A stretch of 29,685 bases of DNA, taken from the IMG/VR virus record IMGVR_UViG_3300042316_000198, positions 1 through 29,685 of that record; one strand, written 5' to 3'. Of the stretch, positions 29,630 to 29,685 are shown in pieces; the first letter of the stretch is position 1, and each line of letters opens with the position of its first letter. The stretch is from a virus. The notes under the pieces were generated by a model. The model was not told the origin of the DNA. It was given only the letters and a program-made list of their open reading frames with translations, and did no database searches. Both the position numbers and the translations under genes were made by a program.

Positions 29630-29685
29630 ATGGAAAAGTACTTCGACACGGTTCTTGGCAGCAACGGGGCGATCATCAAAGGCGG
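29630..29685 (+). CDS. Start of a virion gene (partial)
   Basis: The ATG at 29630 opens a frame (MEKYFDTVLGSNGAIIKGG) that continues past the window edge. Such starts are known from phage tail or head-tail proteins with a beta-rich N-terminal domain. The identity is uncertain. Confidence 0.5.
   Translation, partial: MEKYFDTVLGSNGAIIKG

Noticed and set aside
1-29685. CRISPR arrays, insertion sequences or rRNA genes
   Set aside because: No regularly spaced repeats, transposase motifs or rRNA-like sequence were seen.

Overview
The window is one continuous stretch of a temperate, podovirus-like phage genome. I see no host chromosomal gene. The best host guess is a betaproteobacterium of the order Burkholderiales: several small proteins resemble families I know from phages of that order, and the att site carries half of a tRNA-Arg-like gene. 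This is recognition from memory, not a database result.

The layout is modular. Positions 1-4712 hold the end of a virion gene and three probable internal virion or DNA-ejection proteins. Positions 4866-5964 form a lysis cassette: holin, T4-type lysozyme, and an inner spanin with an outer spanin nested inside it. Positions 5968-8981 form an accessory block after lysis: a large protein with an ADP-ribosyltransferase-like C-terminus and a nuclease-like middle, a HELLH metallopeptidase, an HTH-metallophosphoesterase fusion and a small membrane protein. Positions 8982-9287 look like attP.

Positions 9288-14939 are a leftward early operon whose genes overlap almost throughout. From promoter to end it runs: small hypothetical and membrane proteins, ERF annealase, YqaJ exonuclease, an SSB-like protein, more small proteins, a DUF4224 (excisionase-like) protein and a tyrosine integrase. 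A promoter (about 15078-15106) and a structured leader precede it. Positions 15326-15998 are the immunity switch: a short leftward repressor and a divergent P22-Cro-like protein, with two palindromic operators over the two -10 boxes. Positions 15995-21191 are the rightward early operon: a wHTH protein, a replication initiator with internal iterons, a RecA-fold helicase, a VRR-NUC-type nuclease, a Ref-like HNH protein, NinB, an HTH protein and a possible late regulator.

Positions 21192-22177 contain four intrinsic terminators around a Rha-family gene. The late genes then run to the right edge: small and large terminase, P22-type portal, scaffold, SU10-type major capsid protein and the first head-tail genes. 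Late genes therefore sit at both window edges and attP lies uninterrupted between lysis and int. This fits a free or circularly permuted phage genome with the remaining tail genes outside the window, rather than an integrated prophage.

The most notable unlisted signal is a small RNA hairpin, a 4-bp stem capped by a GNRA-like loop. It recurs before five late genes (at 92, 4842, 23971, 26991 and 29013), and one copy has a compensatorily changed stem. Many genes below 60 codons were found by reading the overlaps directly.
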